This document shows, piece by piece, positions 25,076 through 33,847 of a stretch of DNA of 64,000 nt (its first letter is position 1; every line of letters begins with the position of its first letter). The notes under the pieces are model-generated. The model was not told the origin of the DNA. It ran no database searches and saw only the letters and a program-made list of their open reading frames with translations. Both the position numbers and the translations under genes were made by a program. The stretch spans positions 62,001-126,000 of the forward strand of contig NZ_JACHIP010000004.1 of NCBI RefSeq assembly GCF_014203275.1. The letters are read 5' to 3'. This stretch comes from Granulicella aggregans (GTDB lineage: Bacteria; Acidobacteriota; Terriglobia; Terriglobales; Acidobacteriaceae).

Positions 25076-26750
25076 GTTCATGCGGATCTGTGTGGCGATG
25101 GTGCTTACGGCATCGGCGATGCGGTGCGGGTTCGCGCAGACTAAGACGCTTGATGCGGCGGCGATGACGGATATTACGGCGTCGACGGGGATTCACTTCA
25201 ATCATCTTGCGAGCCCGGACCAGAAGTTCATTGTGGAGTCGATGAGCGGGGGCGTGGCTCTGCTGGACTTCGATGGCGATGGGTGGCTGGATATCTACTT
25301 CACCAATGCTCCTAGTGTGGCGATGGCGCAGGCGGGTACGAAAGCTCGAAGCTCGCTGTATCGCAACAATCACGATGGGACGTTTACGGATGTGAGCGAA
25401 AAGGCGGGTGTGGCGAATCCTTGCTGGGCCATGGGCGCGGCGGTGGGGGACATCGACAACGATGGCTGGCCGGACCTGGCGGTGAGCTGCTTTGGTGGCG
25501 TGGTGCTGTATCGGAACAACCGTGATGGGACGTTCACGGATGTGACGAAGAAGGCTGGGCTAGATATCGATAAGGGCTGGGCTACGGGGGTCGCGTTTGG
25601 GGACTATGACGGTGATGGGTTTGTCGACCTGTTCGTGCCGCACTATGTCGATCTCGATCTCGAACATCTGCCGGCACCTGGGTCGCAGAAGACCTGCATG
25701 TATCACGAGGTGCCAGTGCAGTGCGGACCGCGTGGGTTGAAGGGCGCTCCGGATACGTTGTATCGGAACAATGGTGATGGGACGTTTACCGAGGTGAGTG
25801 TGGTGGCGGGGGTGAATGACCCGCAGAAGTTCTTCGGGATGCAGGCGGTGTGGTCGGACTTTGATGGCGATGGGAAGCTAGATCTGTTTGTGGCGAATGA
25901 TGGCGAGCCGAACTTTCTCTATCGGAACGAAGGTGCAGGCAAGTTCAAGGAGATTGGGGCGGACGCGGGGATTGCTTTGAGTGAGAACGGCCAGGAGCAG
26001 GCCAACATGGGCGTCGCGATTGGGGACTACATGCGGACGGGGCGGCAGAGCATTGCGATCACGCACTTCAGCGAGGACTATGCGGTGCTGTATCGCAATG
26101 AGGGTGGGATGAACTTCACCGACGTGGCGCATGGCGCGGGGATTGCGAAGTCGACGCTGCCCTATGTGGGATGGGGAGATGCGTTTCTGGATACGGCGAA
26201 TCGGGGGCTGCTGGATTTGATGGTGGTGAATGGACATGTGTATCCGCAGGTGGATAACGCGAAGCTGGCGACCTCTTACAAGGAGCCGAAGCTGTTGTTT
26301 TGGAACAACGGGGATGGGACGTTTCGGGATGTGAGCTTTCCTGCGCTACAGGTGCGGCAGGTTAGCCGCGGGTTGGCGGTGGGGGATTTGTTCAACACAG
26401 GACGGTTGAATGTCGTGGTCGAGAACCTTACCGGGGAGCCGATGGTGTTGCAGACGAATCCCCCTAAGGGGAACCATTGGGTGAGCTTTCAGCTTGAAGG
26501 GACGAAGTCGAACCGGCTCGCTTTGAATGCGACGGTGACGGTTCGGATCGGTAAAACGCAGCAGATGGCAGAGGTTTTGAGCGGGGGGAGTTACTTGTCG
26601 CAGAGCGATCTGAGGCTGCACTTTGGGTTGGGGGATTCTTTTTTGATAGATGGTGTGGTGGTGAAGTGGCCGGATGGTTTGGAGCAGAGGTTTGTGGGTG
26701 TAGTGGCGGATCGGTTTTATCGGTTGAAGGAGGGTGAGGGGTTGCGGTGA
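25059..26750 (+). CDS. CRTAC1-family FG-GAP/VCBS and ASPIC-UnbV secreted protein
   Basis: 563 residues, a homologue of the protein at 12774-14480. A signal-like region (MRICVAMVLTASAMRCGFAQ) is followed by FG-GAP repeats (LLDFDGDGWLDIYFTN; DIDNDGWPDLAVSCFGG; DYDGDGFVDLFVPHYVD; DFDGDGKLDLFVAN) separated by LYRNNGDGTFTEVS units, then a C-terminal ASPIC/UnbV domain (IDGVVVKWPDGLEQRF). ATG 25059 overlaps the end of the TPR gene; ATG 25080 is an alternative that starts directly at the signal peptide. Coupling to a TPR protein beside a TonB-dependent receptor suggests a shared envelope function, possibly with the receptor. The biochemical role is unknown. Confidence 0.88.
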   Translation: MTQRTEFMRICVAMVLTASAMRCGFAQTKTLDAAAMTDITASTGIHFNHLASPDQKFIVESMSGGVALLDFDGDGWLDIYFTNAPSVAMAQAGTKARSSLYRNNHDGTFTDVSEKAGVANPCWAMGAAVGDIDNDGWPDLAVSCFGGVVLYRNNRDGTFTDVTKKAGLDIDKGWATGVAFGDYDGDGFVDLFVPHYVDLDLEHLPAPGSQKTCMYHEVPVQCGPRGLKGAPDTLYRNNGDGTFTEVSVVAGVNDPQKFFGMQAVWSDFDGDGKLDLFVANDGEPNFLYRNEGAGKFKEIGADAGIALSENGQEQANMGVAIGDYMRTGRQSIAITHFSEDYAVLYRNEGGMNFTDVAHGAGIAKSTLPYVGWGDAFLDTANRGLLDLMVVNGHVYPQVDNAKLATSYKEPKLLFWNNGDGTFRDVSFPALQVRQVSRGLAVGDLFNTGRLNVVVENLTGEPMVLQTNPPKGNHWVSFQLEGTKSNRLALNATVTVRIGKTQQMAEVLSGGSYLSQSDLRLHFGLGDSFLIDGVVVKWPDGLEQRFVGVVADRFYRLKEGEGLR

Positions 26751-26763
26751 GGTTCGTGGCGGA

Positions 26764-26938
26764 CCCACCCATGGCCAAAGGCGAGCCATGGGTGGGGCAC
26801 CCGCCGGGGCTAAAGCCCTGTGTGGTTGGAGGGGGTGCTTACCGCGGGCTAAAGCCCGCGCTACTCCGATGAAAGGCAAATGCGGGGTCTCTCCATTACG
26901 CCACGCGATAAGACTGCGTGGCTTCGGTTGAGATGACG
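26764..26938 (+). repeat. Cluster FW1 - FW4 - FW4 - FW3
   Basis: FW1 (CATGGC) at 26764-26803, FW4 at 26803-26820 and 26839-26868 (GCGGGCTAAAGCCCGCGCTA then CTCC), FW3 at 26880-26938 with stem GCCACGC / GCGTGGC. The whole gap before the beta-helix gene is made of these elements. Confidence 0.9.
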
Positions 26939-26979
26939 AGTTCTAATCCAAGTTTTAGTTATCACAGGGGTATACATTG

Positions 26980-28719
26980 ATGCTTCGCTTCCAGTTTGTT
27001 TCGTTCTCTCGTTCTGTCGCTGTCGCTGTACTTGCGGTGGGACTCGTCCATGGAGTTCAAGCGCAGAAGGCCCCGGACTTTGGGCCGCATGTGTATGTTT
27101 TCAAGCCGGGGATGGCTGTGGCGGAGATGCAGGCGAAGATTGATGCGGTGTATGCGGAGCAGCAGCATAGCGAGTTCGGTAAGGGGCGGTATGCGTTTCT
27201 GCTGATGCCGGGTGAGTACAAGTTGAATGTGCCGGTGGGGTTCTATACGCAGGTGGCGGGGGTTGGGGGGACGCCAGATGCGGTGCATATTACGGGGAGT
27301 CTGTACTCCGATGCGGCGTCGGAGCATAACAATGCGACGACTACTTTCTGGCGGTCGGCGGAGGGGATTCATGTGACGCCGGAGAGTGGGAAGCTGCGGT
27401 GGGCGGTGTCGCAGGCGGTGTCGTTTCGGCGGATGCATGTGAGCGGGGATATGGCGCTGCATCAGAACGGATGGGCTAGCGGCGGTTGGATGTCGGACAC
27501 GGTCGTGGATGGGGTTGTGGATTCGGGGCCGCAGCAGCAGTGGATCTCGAGAAACTCTGAGTGGAAGAGTTGGACGGGATCGAACTGGAACATGGTGTTT
27601 GTGGGCGTGCCGGAGGCTCCGGCGGGAGAGTGGCCTAAGCCTGCGTATACGAAGATCGCGGAGACGCCGGTGGCGCGGGAGAAGCCGTTCCTGATGAGCG
27701 ACGGGCATGGGCGATGGGCGGTGCGGGTGCCGGCGGTGGCGCGGAACTCGAGCGGTGTGAGTTGGAAGGGTGGAGCGACGGCGGGGCGGGATGTGCCGCT
27801 TGCGAGCTTCTATATTGCGAAGCCGGAGAGTGACACGGCGGCGACGATGAATGCGGCGCTACATGCCGGGAAGCATCTGCTGTTGACGCCGGGGACATAT
27901 GACTTGAGCGAGCCGCTCCGGGTGGAGCGCAAGGATACGGTGGTGCTGGGGCTGGGGTTTGCTACGCTGCGGCCTACGCGTGGGACCGAGGCGCTGGTGC
28001 TTGGGGATGAGGATGGGATCATCGTGAGCGGTTTGCTGTTCGATGCGGGCGAGATGATTTCGCCTTCGCTGCTGCGGGTGGGTGAGGGGCATGGATCAAG
28101 GTCGCATCGTGAGGATCCGACCTCGTTGAGCGATATCTTCTTTCGGGATGGCGGGGCGGGGGTTGGGAGGACGAAGTCGAACCTGGTGATCGAGAGCAAC
28201 GAAGTGCTGGTGGACCATACGTGGATCTGGCGGGCGGACCATGGCGCGGGTGTTGGCTGGGATAAGAACCTTAGCGACAACGGGCTGACTGTGGATGGCG
28301 ATGATGTGACGATCTATGGATTGTTTGTGGAGCATCACCAGAAGTATCAGGTGCTTTGGAATGGGGAGCGGGGGCGGACTTACTTTTATCAGTCGGAGAT
28401 TCCTTATGATCCGCCTACGCAGGCTGCGTGGACGAGTGGAAAGGGTGTGGATGGGTGGGCTTCGTACAAGGTAGCGGATGGCGTGAAGGAGCATGAGGCC
28501 TGGGGGCTGGGGGCTTATAGCGTGTTTCGGCATCCTGATGTGATGTTGAGCCGGGCGTTTGAGGCGCCGGAGCGTGATGGGGTGCGGTTCCATCACATGG
28601 TGACGGTGGCTCTGGATGATAAGGGGGAGATCACGCACATCATCAATGGGACTGGGGATGCGGCTACTACGAGGAAGCCTCGGGTTGATCCGCGGTTGGG
28701 GGAGTATCCGGTGAGGTAG
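26980..28719 (+). CDS. Secreted beta-helix protein of unknown activity
   Basis: 579 residues. A signal peptide (LRFQFVSFSRSVAVAVLAVG ... VQAQ) is followed by what looks like a pectate-lyase-type parallel beta-helix: PGEYKLNVPVGFYTQVAGVG, LRWAVSQAVSFRRMHVSG, KHLLLTPGTYDLSEPLRVER, DTVVLGLGFATLRPT, GLTVDGDDVTIYGLFVEHHQ. Aromatic-rich motifs such as DHTWIWRADHG, WNGERGRTYFYQSEIPYDPP and VKEHEAWGLGAYSVF look strongly conserved in type. I recall related proteins carrying misleading labels such as adenylyl cyclase or coagulation factor 5/8 type, so names should not be trusted. A carbohydrate-active role is likely but unproven. ATG 26980 has AGGGG nine bases upstream; a TTG lies directly before it. 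Confidence 0.75.
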   Translation: MLRFQFVSFSRSVAVAVLAVGLVHGVQAQKAPDFGPHVYVFKPGMAVAEMQAKIDAVYAEQQHSEFGKGRYAFLLMPGEYKLNVPVGFYTQVAGVGGTPDAVHITGSLYSDAASEHNNATTTFWRSAEGIHVTPESGKLRWAVSQAVSFRRMHVSGDMALHQNGWASGGWMSDTVVDGVVDSGPQQQWISRNSEWKSWTGSNWNMVFVGVPEAPAGEWPKPAYTKIAETPVAREKPFLMSDGHGRWAVRVPAVARNSSGVSWKGGATAGRDVPLASFYIAKPESDTAATMNAALHAGKHLLLTPGTYDLSEPLRVERKDTVVLGLGFATLRPTRGTEALVLGDEDGIIVSGLLFDAGEMISPSLLRVGEGHGSRSHREDPTSLSDIFFRDGGAGVGRTKSNLVIESNEVLVDHTWIWRADHGAGVGWDKNLSDNGLTVDGDDVTIYGLFVEHHQKYQVLWNGERGRTYFYQSEIPYDPPTQAAWTSGKGVDGWASYKVADGVKEHEAWGLGAYSVFRHPDVMLSRAFEAPERDGVRFHHMVTVALDDKGEITHIINGTGDAATTRKPRVDPRLGEYPVR

Positions 28720-28783
28720 TGGCGTTCGGGTTTGTGGTTTCGCGGCTGAGAGCTTCAGGCGGTTGGGGTGGGTGGGCGGAGAT

Positions 28784-28930
28784 GCAGGTCCTTCGACTGC
28801 GCATCGTGCGATGAAGCTGCACGATGCTTCGCTCAGGATGACGGTTTGTTGGGTGTGGGAAGGAGAGCGGTTCGTGCTGCGCACGAATGTCCCACCCATG
28901 ACCAAAGGCTTGTCATGGATGGGGCACCCG
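28784..28930 (+). repeat. Ordered module FW2 - HG - FW1
   Basis: FW2 at 28784-28844 with perfect stem GCATCGTGC / GCACGATGC. HG hairpin near 28870-28887 (TTCGTGC-TGC-GCACGAA). FW1 with CATGAC / GTCATG stem at 28890-28930. Same order and spacing as at 30690-30832. Confidence 0.92.
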
Positions 28931-28945
28931 GTTTGGTGGTTGGAT

Positions 28946-29911
28946 CTATTGCGTTGGGCCGGGGGTGTTGGCGGCTTGGGTGGCTTGTAGGGCTAGCTGG
29001 CGGAAGGTGTCGCGGAGTTCGGGGGGCGTGTCGACGATGATTCGGCGGCCGGTGCTTAGCAGCATGGCTGCGAACATCTCCAGGCGGTCGCGGCCACAGC
29101 GTAGGCGGGTGCCGCCGTTGTGGGGTTCGGTGGCGATGCGCCAGACGGAGAAGGTGCGAACGGCTTCTTCGGGGGGCATGTCGATCCAGACGTCGATCTG
29201 ATAGTCGGATTGAGCGAAGGGCATGTTCTTTGCGAGGTATTCGCGGGCGTTGAAGCCGGCTGGGGGATGGAAGGTGTCGGGGCAGATCTTTAGCTGGGTG
29301 GCGCGGTCGAGGCGGAAGGTGCGCATGGCCTGGCGCTCGGTGCAGTGGCCGATGAGGTACCAGCGGCCGTCGCCGTGCATGAGGCCGTAGGGTTCGATCT
29401 CGCGGGTGGAGATGGTCTTGCTGTGGGCTTCATAGATGAAGCTAAGGCGGTGGCAGGTGCGGATGGCGGAGGCGGTCGCGATGAGCGATTCGACGGAGGT
29501 GGGGACGACCCAGGGGCCGGGTTCGATGGCGACTACTTCTTCGATGGCGCGGATGCTCTCACGAAGGGCTTCGGGGAGGACGCGACCTAGTTTGGCGAGA
29601 GCGCCCTCGGTGGCGGGAGCGAAGGCGGCCAGGCCGACCTGATGGAGGGCTCGGAGGCCGAGGGCCAGGGCGAAGGCTTCTTCGTTGGTGAAGACGAGAG
29701 GCGGGAGCCGGAAGCCGGGACGCAGGCGATAGGCACCGCCTACTCCGGGGGAGGAGTCGATGGGAATGTTGAGGTCCTTCAGGCGGACGATGTCGCGCTG
29801 GACGGTGCGGAGATCGACGTTGAGGCGCTGGGCTAGCTCGGCTCCACTGACGCGGTCGCGGCCCTGCATGATCTCGAGGACGGTGAAGACGCGTGTGATG
29901 GGGTCGTGCAT
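28946..29911 (-). CDS. WYL-domain helix-turn-helix regulator (YafY type)
   Basis: A 321-residue transcription factor. The N-terminal winged HTH has VSGAELAQRLNVDLRTVQRD, followed by LNIPIDSSPGVGGAYRLRPG, typical of the YafY/DeoR-like group. The central WYL domain has CHRLSFIYEAHSKTISTREI and DGRWYLIGHC, and the C-terminal WCX domain has DVWIDMPPEEAVRTF. WYL domains bind ligands, often nucleic-acid-derived. It is divergent from a DinB-family gene across a 156-bp gap, an arrangement that suggests it controls that gene. AGGAC precedes the ATG. Confidence 0.93.
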   Translation of the reverse strand: MHDPITRVFTVLEIMQGRDRVSGAELAQRLNVDLRTVQRDIVRLKDLNIPIDSSPGVGGAYRLRPGFRLPPLVFTNEEAFALALGLRALHQVGLAAFAPATEGALAKLGRVLPEALRESIRAIEEVVAIEPGPWVVPTSVESLIATASAIRTCHRLSFIYEAHSKTISTREIEPYGLMHGDGRWYLIGHCTERQAMRTFRLDRATQLKICPDTFHPPAGFNAREYLAKNMPFAQSDYQIDVWIDMPPEEAVRTFSVWRIATEPHNGGTRLRCGRDRLEMFAAMLLSTGRRIIVDTPPELRDTFRQLALQATQAANTPGPTQ

Positions 29912-29943
29912 CGGGTGTCCTTATGAGGCGGCGAGTGATGGAA

Positions 29944-29970
29944 AAGCAGATTCCCTTCGGAAATGACAAA
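29944..29970 (+). repeat. FW5 element
   Basis: AGCAGATTCCC-TTCG-GAAATGACAAA in the divergent region between the WYL regulator and the DinB gene. The stem is partly decayed. Confidence 0.65.
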
Positions 29971-30067
29971 CAAAGACAATAGCTATTTTGCTTGCGATCT
30001 ACGACATAGGCTGTCGGGAATGGTTCGTACTCTGACAGTAAGCCAGAACGGCTACGGAGAAGAACAA

Positions 30068-30547
30068 ATGACAAGCGAAATGACGGTGACGAATGTGATC
30101 ACAGCGGAAGTCCTGCTCGAAAACTGGCAGGGCCATAGACGGCTTACGCGCAAGACGATCGAGGCGTTTCCTGAGGACAAGTTGTTTGAGTTTTCGTTGG
30201 GTGGAATGCGGAGCTTCGGGCAGATGGCGCTCGAGATCATTGGAATGGCAGTGCCTACGGTTGAGGGCGTGGCCACGGGTAAGTGGGCTTCGTTTCATGC
30301 GGGGAAGCCGGCTTCGAAGAGCGAGCTATTGGAGCTCTGGGATGCTCAGACCGTGGGGCTGAACGAGAAGTTTCCGACGATTCCGGAGGAGCGGTTTCAG
30401 GCGGTGGATAAGGCGTTTGGGCAGTGGGAGATGTCGGGGTTGGCAGTCATTCAGTATGCGATTGATAACGAGATCCACCATCGCGGGGAGGGGTATGTTT
30501 ATCTGCGGGCGTTGGGGATTGAGCCACCGCATTTTTGGGAGCGGTAG
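30068..30547 (+). CDS. DinB-family protein
   Basis: 159 residues with the four-helix DinB/YfiT-like pattern: AEVLLENWQGHRRLTRKTIE, SFGQMALEIIGMAVPTVEGV, and the C-terminal helix IDNEIHHRGEGYVYLRALGI. The histidines in LLENWQGHRR and NEIHHRGEG match the usual metal-binding positions. Family members include thiol-dependent metalloenzymes and stress-induced proteins; the substrate is unknown. ATG 30068 has GGAGAAG 7 bases upstream; the frame from 29963 is too long. The divergent WYL regulator is its likely controller. CTGTC (30011) and GACAG (30034) form a loose inverted repeat in the promoter gap. Confidence 0.87.
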   Translation: MTSEMTVTNVITAEVLLENWQGHRRLTRKTIEAFPEDKLFEFSLGGMRSFGQMALEIIGMAVPTVEGVATGKWASFHAGKPASKSELLELWDAQTVGLNEKFPTIPEERFQAVDKAFGQWEMSGLAVIQYAIDNEIHHRGEGYVYLRALGIEPPHFWER

Positions 30548-30569
30548 TGGGTTGTTCTAGAGGGCGAAG

Positions 30570-30832
30570 TGCGGGGTCTATCGATTGTGCGACGGACGGT
30601 GAAGCTGTCCGTCGCTTCGGCCGAGATGACGTTCGTTCGTATCGGTGGCTGAAAGCCTCGGGCGGCTGTGGCGGGGCGAGCGGAGATGCAGGTCCTTCGA
30701 CTAAGCATCGTGCGATGAAACTGCACGACGCTTCGCTCAGGATGACGGTTGTTGAGGGTGGGAGGAGAGCGGTTCGTGCTTCGCACGAATGTCCCACCCA
30801 TGACCAACGGCTTGTCATGGATGGGGCACCCG
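30570..30832 (+). repeat. Cluster FW3 - FW2 - HG - FW1
   Basis: FW3 at 30570-30631 with perfect stem GCGACGGAC / GTCCGTCGC. FW2 at 30690-30748 with stem GCATCGTGC / GCACGACGC (one mismatch). HG at 30774-30790. FW1 (CATGAC / GTCATG) at 30792-30832. It fills the gap between converging genes. Confidence 0.92.
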
Positions 30833-30857
30833 GTTCGGTGGCGATGATGTGTTTGGT

Positions 30858-32834
30858 TTAGGCTGCGACGACTTCTTTTTCGCCGGCGGATTTGGCTGCT
30901 ACTGCGCGCTGTCCGGATGAAAGCAGCCTGCGGTGGTCGACCATGCCTTGAGCCTGGGCTGCGGGGATTGCCTTCGAGGTGATGAAGCCCTGGATCTCGT
31001 CGCAGCCGGCGGCGCGGAGGATCTCGAACTGTTCAGCGGTCTCGACACCTTCGGCGAGGACCTGGAGCTTGAGGGTTCGGCCCATCTCGATCATGCTCTC
31101 GATGAGCGCGCGGCCGGCTTCAGAGTGGACGATGTCGCGGACGAAGGAGCGATCTATCTTGAGGCGGTGGACGGGAAGGTCGCGGAGGTAGCTGAGGGAG
31201 CTGTAGCCGGTGCCGAAGTCGTCGATGGAGAGGCGGACGCCGAGCGCGCGAAGCTGTTGCATGGCCTCGGCGGAACGGCCTCCGTGTTCGACGAGGACGG
31301 ACTCCGTGAGTTCGAGGTCGAGGAGCTCGGGACGAAGGCCGGTGTTCGCAAGGGTCTCGGTGACGATGGTGACGAAGTCCGGGCTGGTGAGTTGAACGGG
31401 CGAGACGTTGACGGAGATCTTTACGCCGCCGCCCGCAGAGGACTGCCAGCCCGCGGCTTCGAGACATGCCTGTTCGAGCACCCATTTGCCAAGGGGAACG
31501 ATGAGGCCACAACGCTCCGCGACGGGGATGAAGGCGTTTGGCGGGACCACGCCGAGGACGGGATCGGTCCAGCGCAGTAGGGCTTCGAAGCCGATGAGGG
31601 TGCCCTCCGAGTTGACGATGGGCTGGTAGTGAACGGTGAAGAGGCCGTCATGCACGGCGAGGCGAACACGGTCCTCGAACTGGAGCTGGCGCATGACTTC
31701 GGCGCGCATCTCTTCGTCGAAGAAGAAGTAGTCGTTGCGGCCGCGCTCTTTGACCTTGTACAGGGCCAGGTCGGCGTGGTGGAAGAGTTCGCTGACGTCG
31801 CCTGCGCCGGTGGGATAGAGGCAGATGCCGATGCTGGCACCGACGCCGACGACGTGGCTGCCGATGTAGAAGGGCATGTTGACGCTTTCGAGGATGCGAC
31901 CGGCGATGGCGGCAGCTTCGGCCTCATCGGGACAGTTCTCGAGGATGACGACGAACTCGTCGCCGCCCATGCGGACGAGGGTGTCCTTCCTACGAATGAG
32001 GGGCCGGAGGCGCTCGCCTACCTGGATGAGGAGGTCGTCGCCGACCTTGTGGCCGAAGCTGTCGTTGACTTCCTTGAATCGGTCGAGGTCGATGGCGAGG
32101 AGAGCGAAGCCGGTCCTGCTGGAGGGAGTCTCGAGAAGGGTTGTGAGTTCCTGGTGGGCGAGCAGGCGGTTGCCCATGCCGGTGAGGGCATCGTGATAGG
32201 CGTGGTGGATAAGGACCTTCTGCTCGGCGTCGCGATGGGCTGCTTCCCTGAGGCCGCGGAGGCTCTGAATGCAGGAGGTGATGAGGAAGGCATCGCAGAA
32301 GACGACCCAGAGAACGTGCTCGAGGAGGCGCCATTCGCTGCCGATGGACGAGCCGAAGATGAGCTCGGGGGCGTAGAGGCCCATGAGGAGGTGATCGAGC
32401 AGGGTGACGACGGTGGCGGTGATGATGATCTGCCAATCGAGATAGAAGGCGAGGAAGGCGAGTGAGCCGAAGACGTGGAAGTGGCTTTCGATGCGGCCGC
32501 CGGTGATGTGGATGATGAGGGCGGACATCAGCATCTGACAGGCGGCGATGGCGTGACGGGTGGAGCGCTTGCCCGGGTGGAGATAGGACAGGAGGACAGG
32601 GAGAACGGTGATCAGGCCGCCGAGCCATATAGCCGCGGTGATGTGAGGATGGAGCACGCCAACGTTTCCGTTCCAGGTGCGCGGGCTGATGAAGAAGGCG
32701 GCGAGGACGACGGCGGGCCACTGCAGGCACATGGCGAGTGCGATGAGGCGATCGGTGCGCTGGCAGACGCGCTGGTACTCCTGCTGGAAGATGATCTGCT
32801 CGTCGGTGGAAGGATTACCTTCCGGCGGCATCAT
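30858..32834 (-). CDS. Membrane-bound GGDEF-EAL cyclic-di-GMP enzyme
   Basis: 658 residues. About six membrane segments in the first ~200 residues (ALAMCLQWPAVVLAAFFISP; WLGGLITVLPVLLSYL; MLMSALIIHITGG; FLAFYLDWQIIITATVV; VLWVVFCDAFLITS) form a sensory or anchoring part. The GGDEF domain has an intact GGDEF at 290-294, preceded at the right distance by an inhibitory RRKD site. The EAL domain has an intact E417-A-L in IGFEALLRW, DDFGTGYSSLSYL and VLAEGVETAEQF. Both cyclase and phosphodiesterase activities are therefore possible. I chose ATG 32834: the frame stays open to 33419, but that part overlaps the real upstream gene. It starts 5 bp after that gene's stop, so they form an operon. Confidence 0.92.
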   Translation of the reverse strand: MMPPEGNPSTDEQIIFQQEYQRVCQRTDRLIALAMCLQWPAVVLAAFFISPRTWNGNVGVLHPHITAAIWLGGLITVLPVLLSYLHPGKRSTRHAIAACQMLMSALIIHITGGRIESHFHVFGSLAFLAFYLDWQIIITATVVTLLDHLLMGLYAPELIFGSSIGSEWRLLEHVLWVVFCDAFLITSCIQSLRGLREAAHRDAEQKVLIHHAYHDALTGMGNRLLAHQELTTLLETPSSRTGFALLAIDLDRFKEVNDSFGHKVGDDLLIQVGERLRPLIRRKDTLVRMGGDEFVVILENCPDEAEAAAIAGRILESVNMPFYIGSHVVGVGASIGICLYPTGAGDVSELFHHADLALYKVKERGRNDYFFFDEEMRAEVMRQLQFEDRVRLAVHDGLFTVHYQPIVNSEGTLIGFEALLRWTDPVLGVVPPNAFIPVAERCGLIVPLGKWVLEQACLEAAGWQSSAGGGVKISVNVSPVQLTSPDFVTIVTETLANTGLRPELLDLELTESVLVEHGGRSAEAMQQLRALGVRLSIDDFGTGYSSLSYLRDLPVHRLKIDRSFVRDIVHSEAGRALIESMIEMGRTLKLQVLAEGVETAEQFEILRAAGCDEIQGFITSKAIPAAQAQGMVDHRRLLSSGQRAVAAKSAGEKEVVAA

Positions 32835-32839
32835 GGAGC

Positions 32840-33544
32840 TCACTTGGCGAGACCTCGTGGGGTTGAATTTGAGAGTGCCGCGAGGCCGCAGCCGTATACG
32901 GGAGCGTGGGCTCCGGGCTGGGTGAAGGCGGCGTTGAGGGCCTGGGAGAGCGTGGCGATGCCGGTGTTTTCGCCTTCCATGCCGCGACCTGCGGTGACTC
33001 CGCCTGAGAAGACGAGGTGGCGGGAGCCGTGCTGGTCGGGCGCGGAGTAGAGGAGGACTTCGCCGGAGGTGAGAGCGCCGAGCTTTGCGGCCTGTTCGCC
33101 GTTGAGGTCGTCGACGACTTCGGCGTTCAAGGCTTTCTGGGCATCGCGGATATAGGCGGCGTGGTGCCAGTCGAAATCTGACGCTGGTGTGATGGTGTCT
33201 GGCTGGGGTTTCGACTTGTAGATGAGGAAGGTGGTCCGATAGGGCTGCTTCCAGTTGGGAGCGGCGTCTTCGAGTTCCTTGAGGGTGGCGCGGGTGCAGC
33301 TGCAGAGGGGATGGATGGCGACGACGAGGAGCGCGGAGTGGCCCTCGTTTTGAGAGAGACCGTTGGAGATGGGGCCGGTCAAGTGCGTGGGAGTAAGGCC
33401 GGTTGCGCCGGTGGTCCACTCAAAGGCCATAAGCTTTCTGCCGGCTGGCACCAGGGCGAGGAGCCACAGGGCGAGTATCAGCGGCAGGAAGCGCTGGGTG
33501 TGTGCCCGGATACTGTCGGCCCGTAGGCGGTCTTGGTCGAACAT
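32840..33544 (-). CDS. Membrane-anchored thioredoxin-fold-like protein (RedB-like)
   Basis: 234 residues. An N-terminal membrane segment (RFLPLILALWLLALVPAG) is followed by a periplasmic part with VVAIHPLCSCTRATLKELED, which resembles a thioredoxin-type active-site loop with the cysteine pair C-S-C, then YRTTFLIYKSKPQPD and EVLLYSAPDQHGSRHLVFSG. The C-S-C spacing is not the classic CxxC, so redox activity is uncertain. It resembles RedB-type proteins. It is the first gene of a two-gene unit with the GGDEF-EAL gene (5-bp gap), so it could supply the periplasmic redox or stress input to it. AGGAG lies 12-16 bases upstream of the ATG. Confidence 0.7.
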   Translation of the reverse strand: MFDQDRLRADSIRAHTQRFLPLILALWLLALVPAGRKLMAFEWTTGATGLTPTHLTGPISNGLSQNEGHSALLVVAIHPLCSCTRATLKELEDAAPNWKQPYRTTFLIYKSKPQPDTITPASDFDWHHAAYIRDAQKALNAEVVDDLNGEQAAKLGALTSGEVLLYSAPDQHGSRHLVFSGGVTAGRGMEGENTGIATLSQALNAAFTQPGAHAPVYGCGLAALSNSTPRGLAK

Positions 33545-33847
33545 TTCCTATCTCCTGCGGAGCTTTCGCAAACGCTTTAGAGGTCAGGTTCGCCACTGCG
33601 GATAGAGAGCTGTGTCAGCGCAACATCGCGCAGCTTGCCTTCTCTTGTCTCATTCCATCGGCAAACAATTTGTTCTCATGAGAGATGCCCCGCCGGACAC
33701 ACTTCGGGAGCGTAGGACTCTTTTCCCAAGGCAGCGGCACCGTCATGTAACTGACACTACTTTTTCTGGAAACGGGCCGGAGGGATATCCCGCGCAAGTT
33801 GCAAGGAGACAACGGATTGGGGGAGGTGGTAGAGGGGGATGTTTACT

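Noticed and set aside
30011..30038. CTGTC...GACAG inverted repeat as the WYL regulator operator
   Set aside because: Arms are only 5 bp with an 18-bp gap; too weak to call without more sites.
32835..33419. Extension of the GGDEF-EAL reading frame to an 853-residue protein
   Set aside because: The extra 195 residues are Arg/Pro/His-rich and overlap the real thioredoxin-like gene in another frame; the membrane domain starts cleanly at 32834.
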